Of a stretch of 64,000 nucleotides of DNA, positions 27,629 to 35,752 are shown piece after piece. How positions within the stretch are numbered: position 1 is the first letter of the stretch; each line of letters opens with the position of its first letter. Made by a program: the position numbers and the translations under genes. The notes under the pieces are model-generated. The model was not told where the DNA came from and did not search any database. It worked only from the letters and a program-made list of their open reading frames with translations. Origin of the DNA: Erythrobacter sp. (GTDB taxonomy: Bacteria; Pseudomonadota; Alphaproteobacteria; Sphingomonadales; Sphingomonadaceae); assembly GCA_009993635.1 (NCBI GenBank), contig JAACTC010000009.1, forward strand, positions 248,001 through 312,000. The letters are read 5' to 3'.

Positions 27629-28309
27629 GTGGCGCCCGCGGTGTTCGTGCTGCGGCCCGAACCGGGGCTGGCGAAGACGATGGAACGCGGCCACGCGCTG
27701 GGGCTGGCCATGCAGGCGATGCCGCTTTCCAGTGCGCAGCCGCTCCCCTGGCGGGTGCCGCAAGGCGATTTCGACGGCATCCTGCTGGGCAGCGCCAACG
27801 CGCTGCGCCATGCGGGCGAGCAGGCGCGGGGGCTCATCCATCTGCCGGTCTACGCCGTGGGGGAGGCGACTGCCACCGATGCGCGCGCGCACGGTTTCAC
27901 CGTGGCGCAAACCGGTGAGGGGGGGCTGCAAGCTTTGCTCGACAGCCTGGGCAGCGAGCGGGCGCTTTCGCTGCTGCGGCTGGCGGGTGCCGAACACCTG
28001 CCGCTCCAGCCGCCGCCGGGCGTGCGCTTTGCAACCGCCGAAACCTATCGCATCATGCACCGCCAGCTGACCGGGGCTGAGGCGGAGCTGCTGGCGCAGG
28101 GCGGCGTCGTGCTGCTGCATTCCGGGGCGAGTGCGCGCCATTTTCGCGCCGAGTGCGAGCGGGCGGGGATAAATCGGGCGCGCCTTTCGCTGGCCGCGCT
28201 GGCACCGCGCATTGCGGCAAGTGTTTCAGATGGCTGGAAAAGCGTGCAAATTGCTGCACAGCCGAGGGACGAAGCCCTGCTTTTCCTGGCTGCGGATATG
28301 TGCCATTAA
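27629..28309 (+). CDS. hemD: uroporphyrinogen-III synthase
   Basis: A 226-aa protein starting with GTG at 27629. HemD cyclises hydroxymethylbilane into uroporphyrinogen III. The sequence is poorly conserved in this family; the fold hints are VFVLRPEPG at the start, LLGSANALRHA, VGEATATDARAHGF and VLLHSGASARHF. Position directly after hemC makes the assignment safe. A membrane-anchored protein follows, as often in alphaproteobacterial hemCD operons. Confidence 0.88.
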   Translation: MAPAVFVLRPEPGLAKTMERGHALGLAMQAMPLSSAQPLPWRVPQGDFDGILLGSANALRHAGEQARGLIHLPVYAVGEATATDARAHGFTVAQTGEGGLQALLDSLGSERALSLLRLAGAEHLPLQPPPGVRFATAETYRIMHRQLTGAEAELLAQGGVVLLHSGASARHFRAECERAGINRARLSLAALAPRIAASVSDGWKSVQIAAQPRDEALLFLAADMCH

Positions 28310-28366
28310 CCAATAACCGCTAAGCTCCGGTGCGGGATCTCGGAGCGAAACGGGAATGGAAATGTA

Positions 28367-29326
28367 ATGGAATTAGACCAAGCCCGGCAGGAGAGCACGC
28401 GGTCGTCGCGCGCATGGCTGGGCATAGTGCTGGTGATCGTATTGCTGGTCGCGGCGGGGGCGCTGTTCCTCGTCTGGCGGCCGCAGGTCTATAGCGATAC
28501 CGTTGCCGCGCTGACCGACAGATCGCAGCCGACGAGCGAGCCGATGGAGCGCGCTGGCGCCACGCCTGTCGCCACGCCCAGGCAGACCGGCGGCGCGGAA
28601 GCGATTGCCGTGCCCGCGCCGCGGCCCAGCGGTTCGCCCAGTTCGGCTGCAACCGACGCCAGCGTTGCACGGGTCGAAGAACAGCAGGGCGGCCTCGAAG
28701 CGCGGCTGGCGGCAGCCGAACAGCGGCTTGCCCGGCTCGACCTGCAGGCACAGGCGGCGGCAGGCAACGCCGCACGCGCGGAAGGCCTGCTGATCTCCTT
28801 TGCCACCCGCCGGTCGATCGAGCGGGGGGAGGAACTCGGCTATCTTGCGGACCAGCTGCGGCTGCGGTTCGGCGATGCGCTGCCCAATGCGGTGCGCACG
28901 CTGGTGGCCGTATCGCGCGATCCGGTTACCATCGACCAGCTGCTCGCCCGCCTCGAAGGGCTGGAGCCCGCGCTGCGCGCTTCACCCGAAGAGCCGAGCC
29001 TACAACGCCTGCGGCGCGAGCTTTCCAACCTGTTCGTGGTTCGCCGCCAGAGCGCACCGTCTCCCCAGCCGAAACGGCGGATGGAGCGCGCGCGGATGTT
29101 CCTTGAAACGGGGCGGTACGAATCCGCAATTCAGGAAGTGCAGAACATGCCCGGCGCCGAAGCGGCGGACGCGTGGGTTGCGGACGTCAGGCGCTATGCC
29201 GCCGCGCAGCGCGCGCTCGACCTGATCGAAACCGCCGCCGTGCTGGAACCCCGGCGTCTGCGCGATGGATCGGGCGAACGGATAGAGCAGCCCAGCCCGG
29301 TGGTGTCGCCCACGCCGGAAGGGTAA
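28367..29326 (+). CDS. membrane-anchored coiled-coil protein, HemX/mitofilin-like
   Basis: A 319-aa protein with one membrane segment (LGIVLVIVLLVAAGALFLVW, residues about 18-37), a Pro/Ser/Thr-rich linker, and a coiled coil (VEEQQGGLEARLAAAEQRLARLDLQ, given here as the heptad-rich part near residues 104-130). A helical C-terminal part follows. In alphaproteobacteria the gene after hemD is often a mitofilin-domain or HemX-like protein; this fits in place and form, but sequence similarity cannot be checked. Transcription with hemCD is likely. Confidence 0.7.
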   Translation: MELDQARQESTRSSRAWLGIVLVIVLLVAAGALFLVWRPQVYSDTVAALTDRSQPTSEPMERAGATPVATPRQTGGAEAIAVPAPRPSGSPSSAATDASVARVEEQQGGLEARLAAAEQRLARLDLQAQAAAGNAARAEGLLISFATRRSIERGEELGYLADQLRLRFGDALPNAVRTLVAVSRDPVTIDQLLARLEGLEPALRASPEEPSLQRLRRELSNLFVVRRQSAPSPQPKRRMERARMFLETGRYESAIQEVQNMPGAEAADAWVADVRRYAAAQRALDLIETAAVLEPRRLRDGSGERIEQPSPVVSPTPEG

Positions 29327-29366
29327 GGCGAGGCGATCGGCTGAGCGCCGTCCGCCCGCGAGGCTG

Positions 29367-30629
29367 CTATCCCTGCATCAGTTCGGGCACGTCGCCGCTC
29401 ACGCCGCGTGCTTCGTCCATGAACCAGCGTTTCAGCGGTTCCAGACGCTGCACACCCGCCATGCCGAATCGCCGCAGCGCGGAGGCGCCGGGGCCGGGTA
29501 CGCCGAACAGGCGGGTCAGCCCGTCGGTCGCCAGCGAGACCATGAAGGCGTCCAGCCCGCGCCAGCTTTCATACCGTTTGAGCAGCGCGCCATCGCCGGG
29601 ATCGAGCCCGATCCGCTTGCCTTCCGCGATAACCTCCACCAGCGCACCCGCATCGCGCAGTCCCAGATTGAGGCCCTGGCCCGCAATCGGGTGAATGCCG
29701 TGCGCCGCATCGCCGACCAGCGCGAGCCGCCGGTCCACGATCTTCGCGGTGTGGTGGAAGCCCAGCGGATAGGAACTGCGCGGCCCGTTGGAAGCGATGG
29801 CGCCGAAAATGCCGCCCATGCGCTTTTCGACTTCGGCGATGAACGCGCGGTCGCCCATCGCCAGCGTGCCTTCGGCGTCGGCTTCGTCCACCGTCCACAC
29901 CAGCGCGCTGCGGTGTCGGCCCTGTTCGTCGTCGAGCATCGGCAGCAGCGCGAAGGGGCCATCGGGGTAGAAAATTTCCCACGCAACGCCATCATGCGGT
30001 TTTGCATGGATCAGCCCGGTGATGATCGCGCGGTGGTCGTACTGCCAGTTGGCGATCTTCAGCCCGGCCTGCTCGCGGGTGGGAGAGCCGCGGCCCTCGG
30101 CGGCAACCATCAGGCGGCCCTTCAGTTCGGTCCCGTCGGCCAGCGTCGCCGAAACGCCGTGCTCGCCACGCTCGCGCCGGACCACCTCGACACCCGCGTG
30201 CCAGGCAATCAGCGGTTCGTTCTTCGCCGCCTCGAACAGCGAGAGGCGCAGCTGGCGGTTGGCGAACATTCGGCCAAGCGAGCCGTCGTCCGCATCGGGC
30301 TGAAAATCGATCTGCCCGGGTTTGAGCTGGTCGGTCACCGCGATGCTGGTGATCGGGCAGCCATGCGGTTCGAGCGCGCCGGCCAGCCCGATATTGGTGA
30401 ACAGGTTCCAGCTGGCGGTTGAGATCGCGGATGCGCGCCCGTCGAAACCTTCCGCCGTCAGGCTGGCAGGATCGGCGCGATCCACCACATGGCTGGTGAT
30501 GCCTTTCTTCGCCGCAGCCAGTGCCAGCGTCATGCCCACCAGCCCTCCGCCCAGGATCAGCAGGTCGCGTGAGTCGGAAGTTTTCGGCTTGCTGGGCATT
30601 CGGGGGCGCTCGCTCGCTTGTTTCGGCAT
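29367..30629 (-). CDS. UbiH/UbiF/Coq6-family FAD-dependent hydroxylase
   Basis: A 420-aa flavoprotein monooxygenase. The FAD-binding motif LLILGGGLVGMTLALAAAKKG opens the protein after a short N-terminus. The GDAAHGIHPIAGQGLNLGLRD motif closes the FAD site. The family hydroxylates the ring of ubiquinone precursors. Which position (C5, C6 or C1) cannot be told. The start may be 30629 or 30599; neither has a clear ribosome site. The gene start lies within 30 bases of the divergent DsbD gene. Confidence 0.87.
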   Translation of the reverse strand: MPKQASERPRMPSKPKTSDSRDLLILGGGLVGMTLALAAAKKGITSHVVDRADPASLTAEGFDGRASAISTASWNLFTNIGLAGALEPHGCPITSIAVTDQLKPGQIDFQPDADDGSLGRMFANRQLRLSLFEAAKNEPLIAWHAGVEVVRRERGEHGVSATLADGTELKGRLMVAAEGRGSPTREQAGLKIANWQYDHRAIITGLIHAKPHDGVAWEIFYPDGPFALLPMLDDEQGRHRSALVWTVDEADAEGTLAMGDRAFIAEVEKRMGGIFGAIASNGPRSSYPLGFHHTAKIVDRRLALVGDAAHGIHPIAGQGLNLGLRDAGALVEVIAEGKRIGLDPGDGALLKRYESWRGLDAFMVSLATDGLTRLFGVPGPGASALRRFGMAGVQRLEPLKRWFMDEARGVSGDVPELMQG

Positions 30630-30653
30630 GGCGACAGCACTAGGCCGCTGGCG

Positions 30654-32723
30654 ATGACCCGCGCAAGCCTTGCCATGATCTGCCGCGCGCTGGCGCTGCT
30701 GTTCGCCGCCTTGCTGGCGGCAGGCGGCGCACACGCACAGGCGGATTCCATGCCCGCGCACCTGGTGGTCGAAGGGCCGGTGAAGCCGGGCGGCGAAACG
30801 CGCATCGCCATCGAATTTTCGCCGGTTTCCGACGAATGGCACGGCTACTGGTCCAACCCCGGCGATGCGGGGCTGGGCATGCAGGTGGAATGGGACTTGC
30901 CGCCGGACGTTTCTGTCGGCCCGTTCCGCTATCCGCCGCCCACGACGCTGCTGATCGGCAAGCTGATGAACCACGTGTTCGAAGGCGATTACGCGGTGGT
31001 CGCCAATCTGCGCGTGTCCGAAGATGCTGCGGTCGACGGGCCTTTCGTCCTGCGCGGCACGGCGCAATATCTTGCCTGCACGGACAAGATCTGCGTGCCG
31101 CAGCGCGCCGAACTGCGCGCGGTGGTGCCGGTGGGCGAAGGCGCGGCAGAGCAGCGTTTCGCGCAGTACCAGAGCGCGCTGGCCGCCCCGCTGGACCGGG
31201 CGGCCAGCTTCGCGGTCGCGGGCGATCGCCTGCGCCTCGCGATCCCGCTGCCCTCTTCGCTGGACGTCGGCGCGCCGCACGTGTTCATCGAATCGCGCGA
31301 TCTGGTGGAATATGCGCAGCCGCAGAGCTTCTCGCGCGCAGGCGACCTGCTGGTGGCAGAGATTGCGCTGGCGGACACCGCTCTGGTGGATGGGGCGCAG
31401 CGGCCCCAGAAACTGTCTGGCATCGTGCGCCTGGGCGATGGCACCGGGCTATCGTTCACGGCAGAGCCCGGCGCTGTACCGCAGGGCGGAGAGCCGATCC
31501 GCACCGGGGGCGATCTGGCACCGTGGTGGCTGCTGATCGGCACCGCGCTGCTTGGCGGGCTGGTGCTCAACGTGATGCCCTGCGTCTTCCCGATCCTGTC
31601 CCTGAAGGCGCTTGCGCTGGCGAAGTCCGGCGGGTCGGAGCGCGCCGCGCGGATCGATGCGCTGGCCTATACCGCGGGCGTCATCTTCGCCTGCCTTGCG
31701 CTGGGCGGCCTGCTGCTGGCACTGCGCGCGGGCGGAGAGAACGTGGGCTGGGCCTTCCAGCTGCAACAGCCGGGCGTGGTCGTCGTGCTGTTCCTGCTGG
31801 CCGTGGCGCTGACCGCCAATTTCCTCGGCGCGTTCGAGATACCCGGCATGGTGATCTCCGGCGGCAGCGGCAGCGGGCGGGGCAGCTTTGCCACCGGGTT
31901 GCTGGCGGCCTTCGTCGCGACGCCGTGCACCGGCCCCTTCATGGCGGCGGCGCTGGGCGCTGCGCTGGTACTGCCCTGGCCCCTCGCGCTCGGCCTGTTC
32001 GCCGCATTGGGGCTGGGCCTTGCGCTGCCCTTCCTGCTGCTGGGCTTCGTGCCCGCGTTCCGGGAGCGGCTGCCCAGGCCGGGCAGGTGGATGGAGACCT
32101 TCCGCCGCTGGATGGCGCTGCCCATGGGGCTGACTGCGCTCGCGCTCGCGTGGCTGGCGTGGCGGCTCGGCGGGTGGGGCTGGCTGGCCATCGTGCTGGG
32201 CTTTGCGGTGATCGTGGTCGGCTTGCTGGTCCAGGCAGGGCGGGCACAGCGCGCCTCGCAGCCGGCGCTGCTCCATGGCCTGGCGCTGGCTGCGACCATT
32301 GCGGCGGCGGTGCTGATCATCCCCGCGCCCACCCCGCCGCAGGCTTCGCCCGACGAGCTCGGCAGCCAACCCTTCAGCCAGGATGCACTGGCGCAGGCGC
32401 GCGCGCGGGGCCGCCCCGTGTTCGTCTACTTCACCGCCGACTGGTGCGTGACCTGCAAGGTGAACGAAGGCGTTGCCATCGATACGCAGGCGACCAAGCG
32501 CGCGCTGGAAGATACCGATGCGGTGGTCCTGCGCGGCGACTGGACCACGCCCGACCCCGCGATCACCGCTTTCCTGACGCAGCAGGGCGTGGCGGGCGTA
32601 CCGCTCTACCTGTGGTACGCACCCGGCGCGGCGCGCCCGCAGCGGCTGCCGCAGGTGCTTACTCCGAACGCAGTGAGCGATCTGGCGCGCGCTTCCGCCC
32701 GGCAAGCCGGCACGCCTCGATAA
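30654..32723 (+). CDS. thiol:disulfide interchange protein DsbD-like
   Basis: A 689-aa protein with a signal peptide (ending GGAHAQA), an N-terminal periplasmic domain with a Cys pair (LACTDKICVPQ), an eight-span membrane domain with the redox Cys310 (NVMPCVFP) and Cys425 (TPCTGPF), and a C-terminal thioredoxin-like domain with Cys598-x-x-Cys601 (DWCVTCK). It passes electrons from cytosolic thioredoxin to periplasmic substrates such as DsbC or cytochrome maturation factors. This is the longer CcdA/ScsB-like architecture. Its end overlaps the convergent lipoprotein gene by 65 bases. Confidence 0.9.
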   Translation: MTRASLAMICRALALLFAALLAAGGAHAQADSMPAHLVVEGPVKPGGETRIAIEFSPVSDEWHGYWSNPGDAGLGMQVEWDLPPDVSVGPFRYPPPTTLLIGKLMNHVFEGDYAVVANLRVSEDAAVDGPFVLRGTAQYLACTDKICVPQRAELRAVVPVGEGAAEQRFAQYQSALAAPLDRAASFAVAGDRLRLAIPLPSSLDVGAPHVFIESRDLVEYAQPQSFSRAGDLLVAEIALADTALVDGAQRPQKLSGIVRLGDGTGLSFTAEPGAVPQGGEPIRTGGDLAPWWLLIGTALLGGLVLNVMPCVFPILSLKALALAKSGGSERAARIDALAYTAGVIFACLALGGLLLALRAGGENVGWAFQLQQPGVVVVLFLLAVALTANFLGAFEIPGMVISGGSGSGRGSFATGLLAAFVATPCTGPFMAAALGAALVLPWPLALGLFAALGLGLALPFLLLGFVPAFRERLPRPGRWMETFRRWMALPMGLTALALAWLAWRLGGWGWLAIVLGFAVIVVGLLVQAGRAQRASQPALLHGLALAATIAAAVLIIPAPTPPQASPDELGSQPFSQDALAQARARGRPVFVYFTADWCVTCKVNEGVAIDTQATKRALEDTDAVVLRGDWTTPDPAITAFLTQQGVAGVPLYLWYAPGAARPQRLPQVLTPNAVSDLARASARQAGTPR

Positions 32724-33219
32724 GATCGCGGGGTGCAGTGCTGGCGTTCAGAACCAGCGTTCCCGCACCCGGGATGGTCAGATCGGCGCTGCGGATGCCA
32801 GTGAGCACGTCGAGCCTGTCCGACCCGGCGGGCACGGTGCCCTCCCACAAGAAGGCGCGGCCATTATCGACCGATTCCACAGGGAAGCGTTCGCGGTGGC
32901 CGTTGCCGATGATCGCCATCAGCGCCTGCGCGCCCTCGTCTGCCCGCGCAAAGCGGGTGATGCGGATCGTCGGCCGCTCACCCTCTGGTTCGCAGGCGAG
33001 CGCAGCGAAAGGCTGCTGGCCGGGAATGCCATAAAGAAGGCGCAGCGGCTGGGTGCTGGGCGCCCACACCGCGTTCTCCGCATCGGGCGAGGGCTGCGGT
33101 TCGCTGGCATAGCGCGCAGTGTCGGGCGGCTCCGCGCGTTCTTCGTACCGATCGGCGGCGGGCGGTTGGCAGGCGGCCAGCGTCAGCGCCAGCGGCATAA
33201 TGGCAAAGGCAAAGCGCAT
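32659..33219 (-). CDS. lipoprotein of unknown function, 186 aa
   Basis: The signal peptide ends in a lipobox (LAAC, Cys17). The mature part begins with an acidic, proline-rich stretch and continues as a mostly beta-rich domain (RLLYGIPGQQPFAALACEP read in part, then SADLTIPGAGTLVLNAS). No known family is recognised. It lies 7 bases downstream of the S10 peptidase stop and is probably in its operon. The last 22 codons overlap the end of the DsbD gene on the other strand. Confidence 0.72.
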   Translation of the reverse strand: MRFAFAIMPLALTLAACQPPAADRYEERAEPPDTARYASEPQPSPDAENAVWAPSTQPLRLLYGIPGQQPFAALACEPEGERPTIRITRFARADEGAQALMAIIGNGHRERFPVESVDNGRAFLWEGTVPAGSDRLDVLTGIRSADLTIPGAGTLVLNASTAPRDLIEACRLAGRKRAPDRSLRSE

Positions 33220-33226
33220 CGGCAGC

Positions 33227-34738
33227 TCAGCGCGCGCGGATGAAGGCGCGGATGTCGCGCGACAGCTTCGCCCGATCCTCGTCGCGAATATACATCATAT
33301 GGCCCGCGTCGTAGTAATGGAACTCGACCCGGTCCTGCGGAATGCCGACGCGGTTGAGCGAATATTCCGCCCCGAAGAAGGGCGTGGCGAAATCGTACCA
33401 GCCCTGGCCCACGAAGGTGCGAAGCTGCGAATTCTGGCGCATCGCCTGGCCGATGAAAGGCGCCACGTTCAGATAGGCACCGCGCCCCCAGCCGGACAGC
33501 GACCAGTCCCAGCTACGCCCCGGATCGCTGCCGATCGCCTGGTATTCGCGATCCGTCTCGAAGCCCAGCGTGCCGCGCGACCACGCATTGATCGCGGCGG
33601 TGTAGCCTGCGTCGATGCCGTAGAAGCTGGGGTCATTGTCCGGATATTCGCCCGCATTGTCGTAATCGAGGCCCGTATAGCGGCTGTCGAGCCGCCCGAT
33701 GGTCAGCCCCCGGTCGCGCAGCAGTTCCTTGTAGAACCGCTGGTCGGTCACCCGCAGCTCCGCATTGTCGAGAAAGGTTTCGGACAGGCCGGTGAGGCGC
33801 GAGAGCTCGGCACGCACGCTCGCACGTTCGGCGGCGGGCAGATCCTGCCCCTTCATCAGCGCGGTGGCGTAAGGGCCGATGGCGAACTGCCGCGCTTCCT
33901 CGGCAATCGCCTCAACCGACGGAGCCTCAGCCTTGCCGTGGTAGTAAGCGGCGGTGGCCATGTTGGGCAGCGCCATCACATAGGCGAGCTCGTTGCCCGG
34001 CGTCGGCTCGCGCGCGGCGAAATCGAGGATGGTGGAGATCAGGATCAGCCCGTTGAGGCCGACGTCGTTATAGGTGCCGCCCTCCAGTTCGCGCACGACC
34101 ATCGCGGTGCGGGTGGTGCCATAGCTTTCGCCGCCGAGATATTTGGGGCTGTTCCAGCGGTCGTTATCGTTGATCCAGCGGCGGATCACCGTGGCGACGG
34201 CGCGCGCATCCTGCACCAGCCCGTAATATTTCTTCGGGTCGGTGCCTTCGGTGAGGTAGCTGAAGCCTGTGCCCGGCGGATCGATGAAGACGAGGTCCGC
34301 GACATCCAGTAGCGAGTCCGGATTGTCTAGGATCGGGTAGGGCGGCGCGCCGTCGTCCGTCGCGTCCGAAGGAATTGCGACCCGCTTCGGCCCGAAGGCC
34401 CCCATCTGCAACCAGACCGATCCCGAACCCGGCCCGCCGTTGTAGATGAAGAACACCGGGCGCGATGCGTCGCGCGGGGTCTTCACATAGCTGGTGGTGA
34501 CGATCACCGCCTCGGGCGTGCCATCGTCGGCTTCCAGCACCGTCTCCGCGATGGTTGCGGTGTAGGGCACGCGCTGCCCGCCGAACGTGCCGGCGAGGTC
34601 GCGGCTGCGGACCTGCGGGTCGATGTTCGGTGCATTGGACCCGGCGGCGTCCGCCTTGTCCTGCGCGATGGCGATGGTGGGAAGGGCGAGCGCCAGCGCC
34701 ATTGCGCCGGCGACGTTGGTCAACGTGCGAAGGATCAT
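33227..34738 (-). CDS. peptidase S10, serine carboxypeptidase
   Basis: A 503-aa exported serine carboxypeptidase. The signal peptide covers residues 1-25 (ending AIAQ). The NGGPGSGSV oxyanion motif, the GESYG nucleophile motif (Ser205) and the final catalytic His480 (DAGHMMY) are present, with the Asp before it probably in the NQFIGQ-like PFIG region. It removes C-terminal residues from peptides, likely in the periplasm. A lipoprotein gene follows on the same strand. Confidence 0.9.
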   Translation of the reverse strand: MILRTLTNVAGAMALALALPTIAIAQDKADAAGSNAPNIDPQVRSRDLAGTFGGQRVPYTATIAETVLEADDGTPEAVIVTTSYVKTPRDASRPVFFIYNGGPGSGSVWLQMGAFGPKRVAIPSDATDDGAPPYPILDNPDSLLDVADLVFIDPPGTGFSYLTEGTDPKKYYGLVQDARAVATVIRRWINDNDRWNSPKYLGGESYGTTRTAMVVRELEGGTYNDVGLNGLILISTILDFAAREPTPGNELAYVMALPNMATAAYYHGKAEAPSVEAIAEEARQFAIGPYATALMKGQDLPAAERASVRAELSRLTGLSETFLDNAELRVTDQRFYKELLRDRGLTIGRLDSRYTGLDYDNAGEYPDNDPSFYGIDAGYTAAINAWSRGTLGFETDREYQAIGSDPGRSWDWSLSGWGRGAYLNVAPFIGQAMRQNSQLRTFVGQGWYDFATPFFGAEYSLNRVGIPQDRVEFHYYDAGHMMYIRDEDRAKLSRDIRAFIRAR

Positions 34739-34798
34739 GGCGGCGCTATGCCAGCCCTTTACGGCGGGGTAAATCCACCTGCGTCGAGCGTGGGGACG

Positions 34799-35329
34799 CT
34801 ACGCGCAGGCTTCGATCCGCTTCAGCTGCATCGCGAAATCGCCGTCGATCCCGTCGGCGATGATCAGCCCGATGCTGTGCGCTTCGTGCGTGGCGAAAGC
34901 GGGGGCATCGACCTGCTGACCGAACAGCGATGTTTCCAGCCGGGAAAGATCGATCACCGCGACGGACCACTCGCAGTCGCTTTCGTCTGGCGTCAGCGGC
35001 GCACGATACGCAATGCGCCGCCCGCGCTCCCTCGCATCGGAGCGCAGCGTCACCTCATAACTGCGCGCATCGTGCGAATAGTGGATGCGCAGCGATTTCG
35101 CCCCGGCCATCGCGCTTTCGGGCAATTGACGCCGCAGCGAGGTAAACCCGCCGCCATTGGTGTTGATGGTACCGGTAAAGGAGAGCGCGCCCTCGACCTG
35201 CTCGATATGGCCCTTGGAAAGCCCGCCCATCACGCCGTCATCGACGACCTTCCACCGCGCGAATTCATCGGGGTCTGCGAAGTCGACCAGAGTGCGGCAG
35301 GTGCCGGGTTCGATATTGGTGAGGCTCAT
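34799..35329 (-). CDS. CIA30-family protein
   Basis: A 176-aa beta-sandwich protein of the CIA30 family (complex I intermediate-associated protein 30 in eukaryotes). Typical are FADPDEFARWKVVDDGVMGGLSKG (as DDGVMGG) and GGGFTSLRRQLP. Bacterial members have no proven role in complex I assembly. I chose ATG 35329 because MSLTNIEPG starts the domain; the frame extends to 35347. It stands alone, downstream of a palindromic element and the 35-aa peptide. Confidence 0.8.
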   Translation of the reverse strand: MSLTNIEPGTCRTLVDFADPDEFARWKVVDDGVMGGLSKGHIEQVEGALSFTGTINTNGGGFTSLRRQLPESAMAGAKSLRIHYSHDARSYEVTLRSDARERGRRIAYRAPLTPDESDCEWSVAVIDLSRLETSLFGQQVDAPAFATHEAHSIGLIIADGIDGDFAMQLKRIEACA

Positions 35330-35431
35330 GGCGAGGGCGTATAGCATGATGGGGGATTATACGCAGCGCCTGCGGTGGGCGCTGCGGGTTTTCGGCAGGC
35401 TTTGAACTTCAACGTCGACACATGGCGTAAC

Positions 35432-35523
35432 CGTCACCCCGAACTTGTTTCGGGGTCCAGTCTTCGGGCTGCTCCGCTCGGGCGACTTGGTACGCTGGAT
35501 GCTGAAACGAGTTCAGCATGACG
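35432..35523. repeat. palindromic intergenic repeat element, about 92 bp
   Basis: The element begins CGTCACCCCGAAC and ends GTTCAGCATGACG. It contains two hairpins, CCCGAA-CTTGT-TTCGGG and TGCTGAA-ACGAG-TTCAGCA, and its outer CGTCA/TGACG ends are inverted repeats. Its ends and length match the element at 17703-17798 though the arms differ. Such units are dispersed in the genomes of this group. Confidence 0.75.
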
Positions 35524-35537
35524 GAAAAGAGGTGCGC

Positions 35538-35645
35538 TCACTTCTTCTCGCCGAGCGATTTGCCGATCTGGATACCCGCAAAAGTGAAGCCGCCCGCGAG
35601 CATGATGATGGCGACGATCAGGGAAACGATTTCGAAGGGGGTCAT
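35538..35645 (-). CDS. 35-aa single-span membrane peptide
   Basis: A 35-codon ORF with one long hydrophobic helix (VSLIVAIIMLAGGFTFAGI) and a basic-tailed C-terminus (KSLGEKK). A GAGG ribosome site precedes the ATG (35645) by eight bases, and an AT-rich upstream region may hold a promoter (TTGAGA, 18 bases, TAATAG on the minus strand at 35701-35672). Its form is like the small inner-membrane peptides of proteobacteria. It lies between uvrB and the CIA30 gene, all on the minus strand. Confidence 0.65.
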   Translation of the reverse strand: MTPFEIVSLIVAIIMLAGGFTFAGIQIGKSLGEKK

Positions 35646-35671
35646 GGCTGCCTCGTTTTGAATGCAGCATT

Positions 35672-35701
35672 CTATTAGTCACACAAAGGTGATTGTCTCA
35701 A
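35672..35701 (-). promoter_or_regulatory. possible promoter of the 35-aa membrane peptide
   Basis: On the minus strand TTGAGA (35701-35696) and TAATAG (35677-35672) are 18 bases apart in an unusually AT-rich gap. Initiation would fall about 20 bases before the peptide start codon at 35645. This is a match by eye only. Confidence 0.35.
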
Positions 35702-35752
35702 TTTCGAACAAAGCACCATTTTGAAACAAATAATTTGACAGCGTGCGGCTGA

